Below, piece by piece: positions 42,756 through 54,742 of a stretch of DNA of 64,000 nt. The translations under genes were made by a program, and so were the position numbers. The stretch's first letter is position 1, and every line of letters starts with the position of its first letter. Source of the stretch: Mytilus trossulus (taxonomy: Eukaryota > Mollusca > Bivalvia > Mytilida > Mytilidae); assembly GCF_036588685.1 (NCBI RefSeq), contig NC_086378.1, forward strand, positions 35,503,578 to 35,567,577, in the 5' to 3' direction. Under the pieces are notes generated by a model, which was not told where the DNA came from, searched no databases, and saw nothing but the letters and a program-made list of their open reading frames with translations.

Positions 42756-45700
42756 CTACAAATGAGAAAACATGGCTGTCAAATAATTTCTTTGTAAGAC
42801 CAATAGGTCTACATGTACACAAACATTAGAATTGAAGGACAAACCTGATCAATTGATGGTCCTCTCTTTAAATTACATAACTACAACATAAAGAGAGTTA
42901 CTAAGAAATGGAAACAATACCTAAACACAACTTCTTAATTACTTTTTTTATTAATTTAAACTTGTTCTTGAAGCCAAAAATAACTCAGTCATGTCAGTAG
43001 GGCCTTAAAGCACCATGGTACCCAGTTGCTATATATTTTCTATGTTGATATTTTCGAAGATGTTATTATATAATGTATAGTGGCCATGGTGCCATTTTTT
43101 TTTTTGAAAACCAGTGCTACATGTGTATGTTAAATCTCATGGTGCTATTTCAAAATTCTGAGGAGAGAACTGAGCTTACACAAATGCCTCAAATAATAGC
43201 AAAGGTCATTAAACATGATGAATCAACTGTCAGGACCATTCCTTAATAATTTGTAATTGCTGAGATCTTGATGCAAAAATTAATCTCAGCAAGTAACCCA
43301 GAAGCAGAGACTTCTAAATTTGGGGCTTTTTAAAAAAAATAATTGTGGTAGGTTGGACTAATGCAACAGGTTTTGATCGTTTTTTTCTCCAGAGTACATG
43401 TACATTTAAAAGTACATGTATAATTTCCTATTTGTATATTTAGTATTAACTACATATGTTTACCTGATTGTTATATCTATCCTTCTCTTTCTGTAGATAT
43501 TCATCTATGTCAACAGTATGTGCTCTGTTTTCAAGATTTCCATCTTTGGATGTTGCAAGAGTACACACTGGTCTGTTTGCCTCACCAAACCTTAGAAGAA
43601 GAAAAAAATGTTTTGTTTAAAGGATAGTACATTCCTGATAATGTAATAAGTTGTAATGAGGTAATGATGACTATGCAGCGGCATTATTGAAAATATTTCA
43701 TTGCTTTATATTTCCATGTAAGGAATGGTCAATAGGCTACTATACCTCCATAATGACGCCACCCCCTTTACTCCATAATGACGCCTGTGTAGTACCTCAG
43801 TTGAAACGCTTGGACTATGAAATGTCTGCTTCAGACTTAATAAAATTTGTATCCAATATGAAAAGGATATTCATAAGAATATCTGACTTCAGTATATTTA
43901 ATGAAATATTTGTTTTTCGCAATGCATTAATACTTTTAAGCATATTTTCAGCATTTCTTTTTTTAAATCCTATGGGAATCATGTATGCCAAAAAAAATCC
44001 ATGGGGGAAAGAGATAAATATCAAATATCTTCATTGACTAAATTGGAGACTTTCATTTGTAGCAATTTAAATTTCAATAGATATAGGAAGATGTGGTGTG
44101 AGTGCCAATGAGACAACTCTCCAGTCTCTCAAGTCTGCATTGCTTCCAACATTATACAATGTAAGTCAAGAATGACCATAAGGCATGAGCTGTGACGTCC
44201 TAATGACTGTTCCCACTTCGTTGTCTTGCAATTTTGATAATTGTATAGGGCTTTAAAATCGGTTGGTTATTTTTTTCACTGTCAAATTCAGAAGTTAGGA
44301 ACAGGTATCCATGACTTGCATAATCAACTAAACAGAAGTTTTGTATCTGTTTTGTAAAATGCAAAAGAAAAGATTTGGAGGGCAAAGGTTTACGACTTTA
44401 TTTTTTTTTCTTTCATAGAAATAACCATTTACATGTATACTATGCAAGGCCATAATAAATAATAGCAGGGTTTCCGCTGGCGGTCGCCATTTACGCAATT
44501 TGCGAAAAAATAATAATTGTGGCGATTAAAATTCGTCATTGGCGAAAGAATTTGGCGAAAGAAATATATAAAACAATTTATTTTCAGCCATCTTGTTTAT
44601 TTACTTTTTACGGGTTTCTCTGACTTTACCGATCAGACTCGGAATTCACCTTGAACTCGTTTAGATTTTGACAGAAAATCAATAATCAGCTGATTGCATT
44701 CAAAGCTATCGACATGAAAGGACCAATTAATAAAGGTGTTGATTGTATGATATTACAAAATGAAATTATGGTTAAATGGCTTCTGTCACATGTCACAAAA
44801 GGGATTTATTAACAACTTTGCAACGCACGTGTTTGAAGCAAAATTTTTACGCTTCTTCTCCTTCTTTTAATTATAGTCCAGAAAAGAAAATTGTTGTTAT
44901 GACGAAAAATATTCAAAGCAAGAAAGGTCTCTGATTTAAAACTTTATCATTTAACTTTCATATAGATCATTGATTTGAGTGGGTACTTTAAAGTCGTTTC
45001 AGTTACACACATGTTTCAAGAATAAAGTTTTACTTATTTACGATGGTTTAGAAAAGAAAACTGTCGTTATGAAATCTATCCAAAAGGTTGGCATGAGAGT
45101 AAACCTTCAATGTAATAACTACACCTTACACGAGGGATCAATTCGAACCAGGGGAAACCCTGAATAATAGGTTTGTTTGCTCAAATGATACCTACCCAGA
45201 AGAAAGCTGCCTACTCAAATTCTTTTATTGTCCTGATTTGAAGAAGTTTTTTTTAATCAAATAGGCATGAAGACTTATAAACATCTGATACTTCAATTTC
45301 TTTTTTTGAAAAAAAAAAAAAAGAAAATGCCTACCTATTACCAATGTTATTTCAACTGATCGGGCGGAGCTTACGTTTTAATTTGCATAAGGACAGTTTA
45401 TTTGAAGATGTGTGTGATAAGGATGATTGCCGTTATAATTATTACTGATTTCTAATCACCCTATCAGTGTCATCAAAGGAATTTACAAAACAATGACTGG
45501 ACACTTCATTTTTGAGTTTATCCTAGATCCCTAACTATAGATGGACTGGTTTATTATGAGCGAACCGGTTAAACTCCGCCCAGTCAAGTGAAATAAATTG
45601 AGTAATACCTACCCACTGTCTCAACCTTTGGGTAGGGTATGGGCAAACCAAAATATTTTTTTAAGTGTGGCCCAACAAATGCATACATCTTTTGATTGTG

Positions 45701-45833
45701 AATGAAAACCTGATGTATCAATTTGATTATAAACTATGAATTGAATACTGAATAACGATAAGGCCAAAAAAAAATATATGTCTGTTTCCTGCTTCAAAGG
45801 CCAAAAAATCAGGGTCGGTAGGTCGGGATTTCT

Positions 45834-45890
<57 letters not shown>

Positions 45891-47552
45891 ACTTCCTGTC
45901 AGATTTTCAGTTGGATATATGTCATGTTTGGTTAGGGTCCTGTACCCCAAAATGATTTAATCCCTTTAAAGAAGCTTTAATTGAATAATCCTCCAAGTGC
46001 TGACATTCTAAACTCGCTTATTGTGGCACATTTGTGCTGGGAGCAGCCATTTTTTGTTTGGGCATAGTAAAATACGGATCTGGATCGGACTGGAAACGAT
46101 TTTTTTTCCGGACCGGAACCGAATTTTTTCCGGATTTGAATAAAAAGATTTAGGGTCGGGGGGTTTGAGTTAGGGTCGGTCGGGAAGCAGGAAACAGACA
46201 TATATTTTTTTTTGGCCTAAGAGGAATCATAAGAAAATTCGTCAGATATTATCAACTTGCAGGTAATATTCAGTTATTTAATTTTAAACTTGGTAAAGTT
46301 ATTCAATATTATTGTTTTATTCAGCATCAAATTAAGTTGAGATGTATGTCTTATTTTGTATTCATTTAACTGATGATTTGAATAGGTGGATGCAGTCATT
46401 AAGTATAAAAGCATGTGTTTCTTCATTATTGAAAGAAAAAAAATCACTCTAAATTTTCATTAGCATTTTGCCATTTGCTGAAACCTAACCTGTGAAACCA
46501 TGGTAATAAAAAAATGCAATCAGTCGTCTATTTTGATCAGAGTTCTCCTGTCAGGTGTGTTAATCTTAATGTACCTGAACAACATTTAGGCTAGTGATAA
46601 GTGATCTTTAACTGGAAATCCCTGAGGGATTGAAAACTGTAATCACCGACCGATGACCCTTTGGATTGAAATACAAGCTTAAAGTTTATTAATTGATTAT
46701 AATTGCTTACAAAAATGTGGTGACTAGATATATACAAAATCAAATTTTGACAATGACACTCAGGTATCATTTAAAGATGGCTGGATCTTTGGATGGTGGT
46801 GGAACACAAGACATTTTAATGATGGCGCTTCACCATCATAAACAGATAGTGGAGATCCCTGATGACTTTGCTGCCAAACATCACATATGTCTCACCACAG
46901 ATGAGATAAAACTAATGAATGTGTTCATAACCTCCAATCAGATTCAGTTTCATAAAGAATAACCTTTACCATGCAGGGAGTCCTTGACCATGATAATATT
47001 AGCCTTACAAAAAAAAATACTGTTATTTTGCTTCAATGACTCTCCATACTTTTAGTTGTCAACATTATGCATGACATTAACAGATTAGAGGCAAACAAAA
47101 GTGATAGAACAGAAACCAATTTCAGGTTCCGCCACATACACAGACAGACAAGGGTAAATATCCATATCCTCTTAAACTAGGAGCAGAGCCATAAACATAT
47201 TGTCCCTTTTAATCAATAAAATACAACAGTATTTTTTTTACCTGCAAGAGACATCTGAAGGATCTACCCATAGTGTCAGTTCACAAAACAACTTGAGATC
47301 TTTGTATTCGAGACCAGATTTGTGTACAGCACTTTCCATGACTGGGTCATTTGGTTCTTCTGGGTTGATTCTTATACATCTATAAGCTTGTCCTTTAGCT
47401 GGAAAATCTTGATACCAGTGGTTCTTAAATTTCTCGACCAGCACTGCTGAAAGACTACTTGAGAAGGATTCCATTTTCTCGTTTGGGATGCTACCGCATT
47501 GCCGTACTAAACGTGATAAAAACACCACTGCTGCTGCAATTTCGTCCCTCAT
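42216..47552 (-). CDS. BTG/Tob-family antiproliferative protein
   Basis: Three coding exons on the minus strand: 47242-47552, 43464-43590 and 42216-42755. They join with correct phases into 325 residues. The first 140 residues are a BTG domain: MRDEIAAAVVFLSRLVR at the start, HWYQDFPAKGQAYRCIRIN (box A) and CELTLWVDPSDVSCRFGE (box B). BTG/Tob proteins bind the CAF1 (CNOT7/8) deadenylase through these boxes, recruit CCR4-NOT to mRNAs and restrain proliferation. The remaining ~180 residues are low-complexity, rich in Asn, Gln, Ser and Lys, with a basic RHRNSRRK patch that may guide nuclear entry, and are longer than the tails of BTG1/2. I see no Tob-type PAM2 motif. The family call is firm; orthology to one vertebrate member is not claimed. 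Confidence 0.93.
43464..43590 (-). CDS. BTG gene, exon 2
   Basis: Acceptor TTCTTCTAAG precedes 43590 and donor CAG|GTAAAC follows 43464. One base plus 42 codons, starting FGEANRPVCTL, the final strand of the BTG domain. Confidence 0.9.
44085..44150 (-). repeat. Family R-like 3'-end fragment in BTG intron 1
   Basis: ATAGGAAGATGTGGTGTGAG then TGCCAATGAGACAACTCTCC. It diverges from the main family after the tip, so it may be a subfamily. Confidence 0.55.
45347..45596. mobile_element. 250-bp MITE with ~25-bp inverted ends in BTG intron 1
   Basis: The left end TTATTTCAACTGATCGGGCG pairs imperfectly with the complement of the right end, TTATTTCACTTGACTGGGCG, and both continue GAG(C/T)TTA. No coding sequence. 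Nearby 31474-31486 (GGGCGGAGCTTTA) may be a solitary end of the same family. Confidence 0.6.
45762..46217. mobile_element. 456-bp Harbinger-like MITE in BTG intron 1
   Basis: The left end GGCCAAAAAAAAATATATG, continuing TCTGTTTCCTGCTTC, is matched exactly by the inverted right end. TAA flanks both sides (45759-45761 and 46218-46220), the 3-bp TWA duplication typical of PIF/Harbinger elements. Inside, AGGGTCGG blocks occur near both ends in opposite orientation. No coding sequence. Confidence 0.8.
45836..45888. repeat. 53-bp poly(T) run inside the MITE
   Basis: An uninterrupted T run. The Lys-rich and Phe-rich reading frames at 45621-45960 are products of this run and are not genes. Its length is likely to vary between individuals or to be uncertain in the assembly. 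Confidence 0.9.
46218..47241. other. Rest of BTG intron 1, one unassigned plus-strand frame
   Basis: An 89-codon plus-strand frame (46693-46962) with HLKMAGSLDGGGTQDILMM has slightly protein-like composition but no recognised relatives. It is probably chance or an old insertion. Confidence 0.25.
47242..47552 (-). CDS. BTG gene, exon 1 (coding part)
   Basis: ATG at 47550-47552 begins MRDEIAAAVVF, the usual BTG domain start. The donor reads TTGCAG|GTAAAA (intron begins at 47241), leaving two bases that make Arg with the next exon. This exon holds boxes A and B. Confidence 0.92.
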
Positions 47553-48072
47553 TTTTAATGTTCTTCACTTTAGCACTTAAAAAAATCTTCATCAAGTTGT
47601 AACTCCGCTTTTTCCACAACAGAATCTGTCAGATCCTGTCAACACTTTCTAAGCCTCGGTTTCGGTTTGTTATTGTCTTCTTTGTTCGCCTGGAAGTCAT
47701 TAAAACCTTATTAAAATTTATCAGAACAACAAAATATGATGGATTGTTTACTGTAAATGATGTCCACAACAAATTGAAAAGATCTAAATCTGTATTAACT
47801 AAGGAAGAAATAGGAATTTATCATAAATTATTATTTCCTTATTTCGATGATTCACGAACAACACCAACGCGAAGTTCACAACATTCCAGAACAATCTTTG
47901 AAATATTTTGATAACTAAAAACACTAGTCTGAATATTGGTTTTAACTTAATACTATGGATGGCTGTATAAACATATCAACATACCCAATAAAGTACTCTT
48001 GAAAATAATATCTTGTTTACTGTAAATACTGACCAGATCCACCATTAAAGCGCAATGCCAGAATACGGTCAT

Positions 48073-48146
48073 CCAATCAACAACTGTTTCCGTCGACGAG
48101 TTGCTACGAAATACATAACGTCATTTCGCGGGAAATTTAACACGTG
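48073..48146 (-). promoter_or_regulatory. Possible BTG promoter elements (CCAAT, CRE half, E2F, E-box)
   Basis: About 520-600 bp upstream of the BTG ATG lie CCAAT (48073-48077), ACGTCA (48118-48123), the E2F-like palindrome TTTCGCGGGAAA (48124-48135) and the E-box CACGTG (48141-48146), within 75 bp. E2F control of a BTG gene has precedent in vertebrates. These are short matches; the transcription start is not visible. Confidence 0.3.
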
Positions 48147-48440
48147 TCAATGTTTACAAATAATGGGATCATAACATAGGATTTTAGGTACGGGCGTGCG
48201 GCTGCCGTTGGGATCAAAACCGTCTTGTGAAAATGTCTATTACTATGTTTCATGGTAATATTAAAACCCATTCATATTAAAAAAAAAAAAAAATAACATA
48301 CTGATATAGATCTACGTCTCTGTGATCACATACAAGAGTCATATACACAATAGATCCATAGGCCTACATCTTCTTCTATGTGGTTAATCTGCAGTCGGAA
48401 ATTCCATAACGCAAACTGACCAGAAGTAGTCCATTTCTCC

Positions 48441-48544
48441 ACAGGCACTTGTCTCAGAAAAAAAAATGTCCTATATACGTTAATATAACATTATTGTTAT
48501 ATTAAGGTATATAGGGGAAAAAATTCTGAGACAAGTGCCTGTGC
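48441..48544. mobile_element. 104-bp palindromic MITE with 8-bp target duplication, copy 2
   Basis: ACAGGCACTTGTCTCAGAAA at the left pairs with TTCTGAGACAAGTGCCTGTG at the right, with TAATATAACA/TGTTATATTA inside. ATTTCTC(C/T) flanks both sides (48433-48440 and 48545-48552). It is the same family as 35352-35450. Confidence 0.85.
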
Positions 48545-49004
48545 ATTTCTCTACTGATTTGACTGATGACAATTAATTTAAAGGATAAGAAAACATAAAT
48601 TTTATATAGATATCTAACTGGAAGATGAAAATCTATTGGCCCATTGACAATTCACTTGTTAACGTAGTGACTCGAAAAAGAATCCATGCATTCCAGCTCA
48701 CGGCCAGTATAGCCATTACCTTCTATAATATCAGAAGAAGCCACTCTGATTTCCAGAATATTTCAAAAATATGCTATATCCAGGCTAACGGGAACTACAT
48801 TTTTAGATAACTTAGCTGATTAAGTCGGATTATCATATCTATATCACAAGTCTAATACTTCTTGCGTGAATACGACCAGGGACGTATATAGACGTCTATT
48901 TTAAGTCCTTGATACGACGGAGCAGTCTCAACAAACCAACGCCTACATTCCCACTCCTCCATTGTAACACTTTATTTATTATCATTTGTTTGCCCCACCT
49001 ACGA

Positions 49005-49400
49005 TAGAAATTGGGCATTATGTTTTCTGGTCTGAGCGTCAGCCTCGCTTCAGGTTAAGGTTTTGGTCAAGGTAGTTTTTGATGAAGTTGCAGTCCAATC
49101 AACTTGAAACGTAGTACACATGTTCCTTATGGTATGGTCTTTTTAAAAGCCAAATTAGACTTTGGACTTCAATTTCACGGTCCACTGAACATAGAAAATA
49201 ATAGTGCAAGTTTCAGTTTAAAGTTTTTGATGAAGTTGAAGTCCAATCTTCTTGAAACTCAGCTACATGTAGTACACATGTTCCCTATATGATATGATAT
49301 TCCTAATTAAATGCCAAACTAAAAAAATACCTCAATTTCACGGTATAATAAACATAGAAAATGATAGTGCGAGTGTACTTTTGTGTACTTTTGACACATT
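49005..49400 (+). repeat. 'gcattatgttttctgg' repeat, long copy
   Basis: Begins TTGGGCATTATGTTTTCTGG, then TCAGGTTAAGGTTTTGGTC, TTGATGAAGTTGCAGTCCAA and CACGGTCCACTGAACATAG. The second half (from about 49210) repeats the TTGATGAAGTTGAAGTCCAA...CATAGAAAATGATAG series, so the copy contains an internal duplication. Confidence 0.65.
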
Positions 49401-49688
49401 CTTGTTTTATATAATGATATACTTTTCTTAATATTATATCCTAGCCTTTTTATTCATGATACATGCAAGTAAGTTATGAAATATTCTCAACTACTTTAAA
49501 ACTTGTGTCCGGTGCAGCAGCCTCTGAATGGAAGATCTGACAGATTTCAAATATGATCTAGGGGCACAGATATCGCAATTTGGCCTGAATTTTGACGGAA
49601 CGTATTATGGTATACAAATTTCCGGCGTCCGTCCGTCTTTCGGTTTGTCTACTGTCCACTCTTGCAGGTAAATACTGGTAAGCGGAAG

Positions 49689-49712
49689 AAGGGATCCCGT
49701 AGACCGCCCTAC
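49689..49712. repeat. Orphan copy of the array motif outside the array
   Basis: AGGGATCCCGTAGACCGCCC lies about 1 kb left of the giant array. It matches the right-arm unit GGGATCCTGTAGACCGCCC at all but one base, in the orientation of the right arm. Confidence 0.45.
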
Positions 49713-49998
49713 GTCACGATTCATGAATTATGCATATTCTATTTATAGGCTATTTTTAAACGATTCGGAAAATACTAATGCTAAAAATAGAATTTTCTTA
49801 ACATGTAAAACTATCTAAAAAAACGATGCAAAATCATTAAGTTTCATGGAGGGTTATTTTCGTAGAACGTGATCGCGTTTTTTTATTTCACGTTCAACGT
49901 GTTTTCACTTTTTGATTTTACGTGCAGTCGTGCAAAACAGCTAGGTGTTCAACATGTTCTGCTTTTGTACTTTTTATACGTGCTTCGTGATTCAAATA

Positions 49999-50405
49999 TA
50001 AAAAAGAAGATGTGGTATGATTGCCAATGAGACAACTATCCACAAAAGACCAAAATGACACAAAAATTAACAACTAAAGGTCAACGCACGGCCTTCAACA
50101 ATGAGCAAAGCCCATACCGCATAGCTATAGTCAGCTATAAAAGGCCCCGATAAGACAATGTAAATCAATTCAAACGAGAAAACTAACGGCCTGATTTATG
50201 TAAAAAAAAATAACGAAAAACAAATATGTAACACATAAACAAACGACAACCACTGAATTACAGGCTCCTGACTTGGGACAGGCACATACATAAATAATGT
50301 GGCGGGGTTAAACATGTTAGCGGTATCCCAACCCTCCTCTAAACCTGGGACAGTGGTATAACAGTACAACATAAGAACGAACTATAAAAATCAGTTGAAA
50401 ATTTT
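49999..50405 (-). mobile_element. Family R retroposon, ~400-bp 5'-truncated copy
   Basis: Starts AAAAAGAAGATGTGGTATGA, then ATTGCCAATGAGACAACTAT, GCAAAGCCCATACCGCATA and AATGTGGCGGGGTTAAACAT. It is close to 9325-9853 in inverted orientation and ends near AACTATAAAAATCAGTTGAA. Confidence 0.75.
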
Positions 50406-52867
50406 AAAGGCTTAAAATGCTTATTTTGCTTACTCAGTATTTTTCACCAAAAAAAAAACCACTAGACAGGGATCGTCAACATGCTCAAGAACGAAATTGA
50501 ATTAATTTTGTTTCCGTTATAAGAAATGATAAGGCGGTAAGGCCAATGATGTTGTTCCTTTATTTGCATTTTAAAAGTTAAGAATATCTTTCATGATACA
50601 CTTTTTTAAACGCTGTAAATTATTTATATCATAAATGTGTACACACTAAATAGGGAATATTAAGTAAAGCTGGTCTTCGTTTCCACTGTTAATTGTTTAT
50701 AATGAAGCTACATGTTCTATTAGGGCGTTCTACAGGATCTTCTGGGCGGTCTACATGATCCCCTGTTGTCTGAACCTTATACTTTTACTATAGAACGTTC
50801 TATAGGAAATCCTATATTGTTTGTTTTTCATGTATATAACGAAAATACGTTCTACAGGAACATCTGGGCAGTCTATGGGATCCCCTGTTGTCTGAACATT
50901 ATATATAAACTTTAAGACGTTCTATTGGATACCCTATTGTTTGTTTTTGATGTCTCTACTAGAGGACTTTCTACGGGATCCCTTGGTCGGTCTGTGTGAC
51001 CCCCTGCTTTCTCAACATTATGTATCTACTACAAGACGTTCTACAGAATCCCCTGTTGTTTGTTTTTCAAGTATATACTATAGGGCGTTCTACAGGATCC
51101 CTTGGTCGGTCTACGGGATCCCCTGTTTTCTCAACATAATATATCTACTATAAGACGTTCTATACGCTCCCCTATTGTTTGTTAATCAAGTATATACTAA
51201 AGGGCGTTCTACAGGATCCCCTAGGCGGTCTTCAGGATCCCTTGTTGTCTGAACATTATATATCTACTAAAGGACGTTCTACTAGACCCCCTGTTGATTG
51301 TTTTTATGTTTATACTATAGGGCGTTTTACAGGATCCCCTGGGCGGTCTACAGAGTCCCCTGTTGTCTTTACATTATATATCTACTATAAGACGTTCTAT
51401 AGGATCCCCTATATTGTTTGTTTATTATTTTTATACTAAAGGGCGTTCTACCGAATCTGCTGTACAATCTACACGATGCCCTATTGATTGTTTTTATGTT
51501 TAAACTATAGGGCGTTCTACAGGATCCCCTGTTGTCTTTACATTATATATCTACTATCGGACGTTCTATAGGATCCCCTATATTGTTTGTTTATTATTTA
51601 TATACGAAAAGGCGTTCTACCGAATCTTCTGGACAATCCACACGATGCCCTGTTGATTGCTTTTATGTTTATACTATAGGGCGTTCTACAGGATCCCCTG
51701 GGCGGTCTTCAGGATCCCCTGTTGTCTTTACATTATATATCTACTATAGGACGTTCTATATGATCCCTATATTAGTGATTTATATACTAAAGGGCGTTCT
51801 ACCGAATCTTCTGGACAATCTACACGATGCCCTATTGATTGTTTTTATGTTTATATTATAGCATTGTATAGGGCGTTCTATAGGTTCCACTGGGCAGTCT
51901 ACAGGATCCCAGTTTGTTTTAAAAAAAAGTATATCTATAATAAGACGTTCTAAAGTATCCCCTGTTTTTCATTTTATACTAAAGGGCGTTCTACAGGATC
52001 CCCTGGGCGGTCTACAGAGTCCCATGTTGTCTTTACATTATATATCTACTATAAGACGTTCTATAGGGTCCCCTATATTATTTGTTTATTATTTTAATAC
52101 TAAAGAGCGTTCTACCGAATCTCCTAGACAATCTACACGATGCCCTGTTGATTGTTTTTATGTTTATACTATAGGGCGTTCCACAGGATCCCCTGGGCGG
52201 TCTACAGGATCCCCTGTTGTCTTTACATTATATATCTACTATAGGACGTTCTATAGGATCCCCTATATTGTTTGTTTATTATTTATATACTAAAGGGCGT
52301 TCTACCGAATCCCCTTGACAATCTACTCGATGCCCTGTTGATTGTTTTTATGTTTATACTATAGGGCGTTCTACAGGATCCCCCGTTGTCTTTACATTAT
52401 ATCTCTCCTATAGGACGTTCTATAGGATCCCCTATATTGTTTGTTTATTATTTATATACTAAAGGGCGTTCTACCGGATCCCCTGGGCGGTCTACATGAT
52501 GCCCTGTTGATTGTCTTTTATGTTTATACAATAGGGCGTTCTACAGGATCCACTGGGCGGTCTACACGATCCTCGTTTGTTTAAAAATATATTTCTACTA
52601 TAGGACGTTCTAAAGTATCCCCTGTTGTTTGTTTTTTTATTTATATACTATAGGGCGTTCTACAGGATCCTTTGGGCGGTCTTCAGGATACCCTGTTGTC
52701 TTTACATTATACGTGTACTAAATGGCGTTCTATAAGACCCCTTGTTGATTGTTTTTCATGTTTATACTATAGGGTGGTGTTCTACAGGACCCCCTGGGCG
52801 GTCTACAGGATCCCCTGTTGTCTTTACATTATATATCTACTATAGGACGTTCTATAGGATCCCCTAT

Positions 52868-52922
52868 ATTATAAAAAAGAAGATGTGGTATGATAGCCAA
52901 TGAGACAACTATCCACAAAAGA
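52868..52922 (-). mobile_element. ~50-bp family R retroposon tip inserted in the left arm
   Basis: ATAAAAAAGAAGATGTGGTA and AGCCAATGAGACAACTATCC interrupt the unit between CCCCTATATT and GTTTGTTTATTA. Only the 3' terminal ~50 bp of the family are present. Confidence 0.75.
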
Positions 52923-54509
52923 TAGTTTGTTTATTATTTATATACTAAAGGGCGTTCTACCGGATCCCCTGGGCGGTCTTCAGGATCCCTTGTTGTCTGA
53001 ACATTATATATCTACTATAAGACGTTCTATTGGATCCCCTATATTGTTTGTTTATTATTTATATACTTAAGGGCGTTTTAAAGGATCTCCTGGGCGGTCT
53101 TCAGGATCCCTTATTGTCTGAACATTATATATCTACTAAAGGACGTTCTATTAGACCCTCTGTTGATTGTTTTTCATGTTTATACTATAGGGCGTTCTAC
53201 AGGATCCCCTGGGCGGTCTACAGGATACCATGTTGTCTTTACATTATATATCTACTATTGACGTTCTATAGGATCCCTTATATTGTTTGTTTATTATTTA
53301 TATACTAAAGGGCGTTCTACCGAATCTCATACAATCTACCCGATGCCCTGTTGATTGTTCTTATGTTTATACTAAAGGGCGTTCTACCGGATCCCCTGGG
53401 CGGTCTACAGGATGCCCTGCTGATTGTTTTTTATGTTTAAACTATAGGGCGTTCTACAGGTTTCACTGGACGGTCTACAGGATCCCTGTTTGTTTAAAAA
53501 TATATAACTTCTATAAGACGTTCTAAAGTATCCCCTGTTGTTTGTTTTTCATTTATATACTAAAAGGCGTTCTACAGGATCCCCTGGACGGTCTACAGGA
53601 TCCCCTGTTTTCTCAACATAATATACCTACTATAAGACGTTATATAGGATCCCCTATTGTTTGTTAATCATGTATATATTAAAGGGCGTTCTACAGGATC
53701 CCTTGGGGATTCTTCAGGATACCATGTTGTCTTTACATTATATATGTACTTAATGGCGTTCTATAATACCCCCTGTTGATTGTTTCACATGTTTATACTA
53801 TAGGGCGTTCTACAGGATCCCCTGGGCGATCTACAGGATCTCCTGTTGTCTTTATATTATATATCTACTATAGGACGTTCTATATGTTCCCCTATATTGT
53901 TTGTTTATTATTCATATAGTAAAGGGCGTTCTACCGTATCCCCTGGGCGGTCTGCAGGATGCCCTGTTGATTGTTTTATATGTTTATACTATAGGGCGTT
54001 CTACAGGATCCCCGTTTGTTTATAAATATTGTCTTTTATAAGACGTTGTTAAGTATCCCCTGTTGTTTGTTTTCCATTTATATGCTAAAGGGCGTTCTAC
54101 AGGATCCCCTGAGCGGTCTACATCATCTCCTGTTTTCTCAACATAATATATCTACTATAAGACGTTCTATAGGATCCCCTATTGTTTGTTAATCATGTAT
54201 ATACTAAAGGGCGTTCAATAGGATTCCCTGGGCGGTCTACATGATCCCTTTTTGTCTGTACATTATATATCTACTATCGGACGTTATATAAGATCCCCTA
54301 TATTGTTTGTTTATCATTTATATACTAATGGGCGTTCTACCGGATTCCCTGAGCGGTCTACAGGATGCCCTGTTGATGGTTTTTTTATGTTTATACTTTT
54401 ATGCGTTCTACATGATCCCCTGGGCGGTCCTCATAATCTCCTTTTGTTAAAAAGAATATGCAACTGAGATAGGAAATTCTATAGGTTCCCCTGTTCTTTG
54501 TTTTTCATA

Positions 54510-54742
54510 TTTATACTAATAAAATATAAGTAATTAAAAAACTTTTTATATGAAAATTTTCGATAACATTTTATTTATTTTTGTCCCTCGTACCACGAAA
54601 TTTATGTTTAAAGGGACTTAATAGACCCAAAGGGTCGGGTGTTCTAATTATTGTTTTTATATCTCACTGTATTATATAATATTTTGTGAAAAACACATGT
54701 CACTATAATAGATCATTTACCTTCTTTACTTAATTTACTTAT
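54510..54742. other. ~230-bp non-array segment in the left arm
   Basis: AT-rich sequence containing TTTTTGTCCCTCGTACCACG and GACCCAAAGGGTCGGG. It separates the regular outer array from the irregular inner array. Origin unknown. Confidence 0.5.

Noticed and set aside
45621..45960. Lys-rich and Phe-rich reading frames
   Set aside because: They are translations of the 53-bp T run in the MITE.
50941..54467. Series of 70-110-codon open frames rich in GRSTGSPGRS- and YRAFYRIP-like repeats
   Set aside because: They follow the minisatellite period, which is near a multiple of three, and are broken in most units. They lack consistent starts and have equivalents on both strands in the two arms.
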